From positions 1-6,122 of the forward strand of contig DATLSM010000044.1 of NCBI GenBank assembly GCA_035534175.1: a stretch of 6,122 nt of DNA. The letters run 5' to 3'. This DNA is from DATLSM01 sp035534175. Lineage in GTDB: Bacteria > Actinomycetota > Thermoleophilia > Solirubrobacterales > 70-9. The notes under the pieces were generated by a model, which was not told where the DNA came from, did no database searches, and worked only from the letters and a program-made list of their open reading frames with translations. Shown here in pieces: positions 4,875 through 6,122 of the stretch; position 1 is the stretch's first letter, and each line of letters begins with the position of its first letter. The translations under genes and the position numbers were made by a program.

Positions 4875-6122
4875 ATGAAGCAGAAGCCAGGAGCAATGCA
4901 CGTGGCCAAGATCAAACGCCTCCACGGCGACCGCGTCTACGTCTCCCACCTGGTCCGCCGCTCAGTCCGCGAGGGCAAGCGGGTCCGCCACGAGACGATC
5001 GCCAACGTCTCCAAGCTGCCGCCGGCGGCGATCGAGGCGCTGAGTGCGGCGCTGCGGGGGGGGACGGTGACCGGAGGGGTCGAGTCGTTGCGGATCGAGC
5101 GCTCCCTCCCCGCCGGGCAGGTCGAGGCGCTGCTCAGCGCCGCAAAGCGCCTCGGCCTGGCACGCCTGCTCGATCGCTCCCCCTCACGCCAACGTGACCT
5201 GGCCCTGGCGATGATCTGCCAGCGGGTTCTCTCCCCGGGCTCAAAGCTGGCCACCGTGCGGGCCCTTCACCAGTCCACACTCGGGGTAGAGCTGGGGGTC
5301 GAGGATGCCGACCAGGACGACCTCTACGCGGCGATGGACTGGCTGCTTTCGCGCCAGGAGGGAATCGAGGGCCGCCTGGCCAAGCGCCACCTCAAGGACG
5401 CCACCCTGATCCTCTATGACGTCTCCTCCTCCTACTTTGAGGGCCGGACCTGTCCGCTGGCGGCGCGTGGCTACTCGCGCGACGGCAAACGCGGCTACCT
5501 GCAGGTCACCTACGGCCTGCTCTGTGACTTCGAGGGCCACCCGGTCGCAATCGAGGCCTTTGAGGGCAACCTGCTCGACCACCAGACCCTGCCCGCCCAG
5601 GTGCAGAAGCTAAAGCAGCGCTTCGGGCTCAAGGCGGTGATCGTGGTCTGTGACCGCGGCATGGCGACCAAGGCCAACCTGGAGGCGATCGGTGAGGCCG
5701 AGGGGATGGAGTGGATCACGGCGCTGAAAGCACCGGCGGTGAAGAAGCTGGTCAAAGAGGGCGACCTGCAGCTCTCGCTCTTTGATCAGACCAACCTGGC
5801 CGAGATCTCCTCCGAGGCCTATCCCGGTGAGCGGCTCGTCGTCTGTCGCAACCCGTTGCTCGGTGAGGAGCGAGCCCGCAAGCGGGAGGCGCTGCTCGTC
5901 GCCACCGAGGAAGAGCTGGAGGCGATCGCTGCGCGGGTCAAAGCCGGCAGCCTGCGCGGAGCGGCCGAGATCGGCCTCGCAGTCGGCCCGGCGCTGAAGA
6001 GCCACAAGGTGAAAAAGCACTTCGCGGTGGCGATCACCGAGGCCAGCTTCAGCTTCTCCCGCAAAGAGGCCCAGATCGAGGCCGAGGCGGCGCTTGACGG
6101 GATCTACGTGCTGCGCACCTCG
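4875..6122 (+). CDS. IS1634-family (IS4-superfamily DDE) transposase, 3' end outside the window
   Basis: The frame runs open for 416 codons to the window edge; the family's usual length is about 500-600 residues. The N-terminal block (HVAKIKRLHGDRVYVSHLVR, RRHETIANVSKLP-like pattern, residues 9-50) is typical of IS1634 proteins. In the RNase H-fold core I see the first catalytic Asp in LILYDVSSSYFEG (Asp182) and the second in VIVVCDRGMAT (Asp260). The DGIYVLRTS segment at the edge precedes the catalytic Glu region, which is outside. It would cut and paste its element. Two starts are possible: ATG 4875, with GGGGGA ten bases upstream, or ATG 4896, with AGGAG only two bases upstream. I chose 4875 for spacing, although family N-termini would also fit 4896. 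No stop or frameshift is seen in the visible part, so the copy may be intact. Confidence 0.93.
   Translation, partial: MKQKPGAMHVAKIKRLHGDRVYVSHLVRRSVREGKRVRHETIANVSKLPPAAIEALSAALRGGTVTGGVESLRIERSLPAGQVEALLSAAKRLGLARLLDRSPSRQRDLALAMICQRVLSPGSKLATVRALHQSTLGVELGVEDADQDDLYAAMDWLLSRQEGIEGRLAKRHLKDATLILYDVSSSYFEGRTCPLAARGYSRDGKRGYLQVTYGLLCDFEGHPVAIEAFEGNLLDHQTLPAQVQKLKQRFGLKAVIVVCDRGMATKANLEAIGEAEGMEWITALKAPAVKKLVKEGDLQLSLFDQTNLAEISSEAYPGERLVVCRNPLLGEERARKREALLVATEEELEAIAARVKAGSLRGAAEIGLAVGPALKSHKVKKHFAVAITEASFSFSRKEAQIEAEAALDGIYVLRTS

Larger units (their letters stand above)
4804..6122 (+). mobile_element. IS1634-type insertion sequence, left part
   Basis: The element is identified by its transposase, which begins at 4875. 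The left boundary is approximate: family members usually have short terminal inverted repeats within about 100 bases of the transposase start, and the A/T-richer tract around 4815-4850 (containing TTATGTAGCCAAG) is a candidate end. The right end, its inverted repeat and any target-site duplication lie beyond 6122, so the border cannot be confirmed here. Confidence 0.5.

Noticed and set aside
1..6122. tRNA, rRNA or known riboswitch
   Set aside because: No cloverleaf, rRNA segment or familiar riboswitch core was seen on either strand by eye.

Overview
This is a GC-rich, actinobacterial-looking window. Codon third positions are strongly G/C, several starts are GTG or TTG, terminators are stable stems without a T-tract, and two genes have a TANNNT box just ahead of the start with no Shine-Dalgarno sequence, as in leaderless actinobacterial genes. 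The protein types (HTH/DUF6036 pair, glucose-dehydrogenase-like tail, IS1634-type transposase) remind me of Thermoleophilia/Solirubrobacterales, but that lineage is an inference from memory.

Layout. 1-360: a GC-rich inverted repeat, then the C-terminal piece of an HAF-repeat protein, closed by a perfect 16-bp stem-loop. 360-627: no convincing gene. 628-1854, minus strand: a two-gene operon of a HTH DNA-binding protein followed 3 bases later by a DUF6036 nucleotidyltransferase-fold protein, arranged like a toxin-antitoxin pair. Its upstream region (1855-1970) is A/T-rich and holds two 36-bp direct repeats, a central palindrome and a good promoter overlapping one repeat arm. This locus with its operator-like array is the most interesting system here. 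1970-2368: about 400 bases without a supported gene.

2369-3286: an aldose 1-epimerase family protein. 3307-3470, minus strand: a truncated, frameshifted tail of a glucose-dehydrogenase-like zinc MDR gene, converging on the epimerase. 3512-4186: a HAD-family phosphatase. 4187-4874: mostly non-genic, with one stretch (4386-4538) that has codon character but no recognised family, and a terminator-like stem ahead of the insertion sequence. 4875-6122: the first 416 codons of an IS1634-type (IS4-superfamily DDE) transposase, which runs off the right edge.

The epimerase, the dead dehydrogenase tail and the phosphatase would fit a former sugar-handling neighbourhood. The three gene fragments, the TA-like pair and the insertion sequence together suggest an accessory zone with repeated insertion and decay rather than a conserved core operon.
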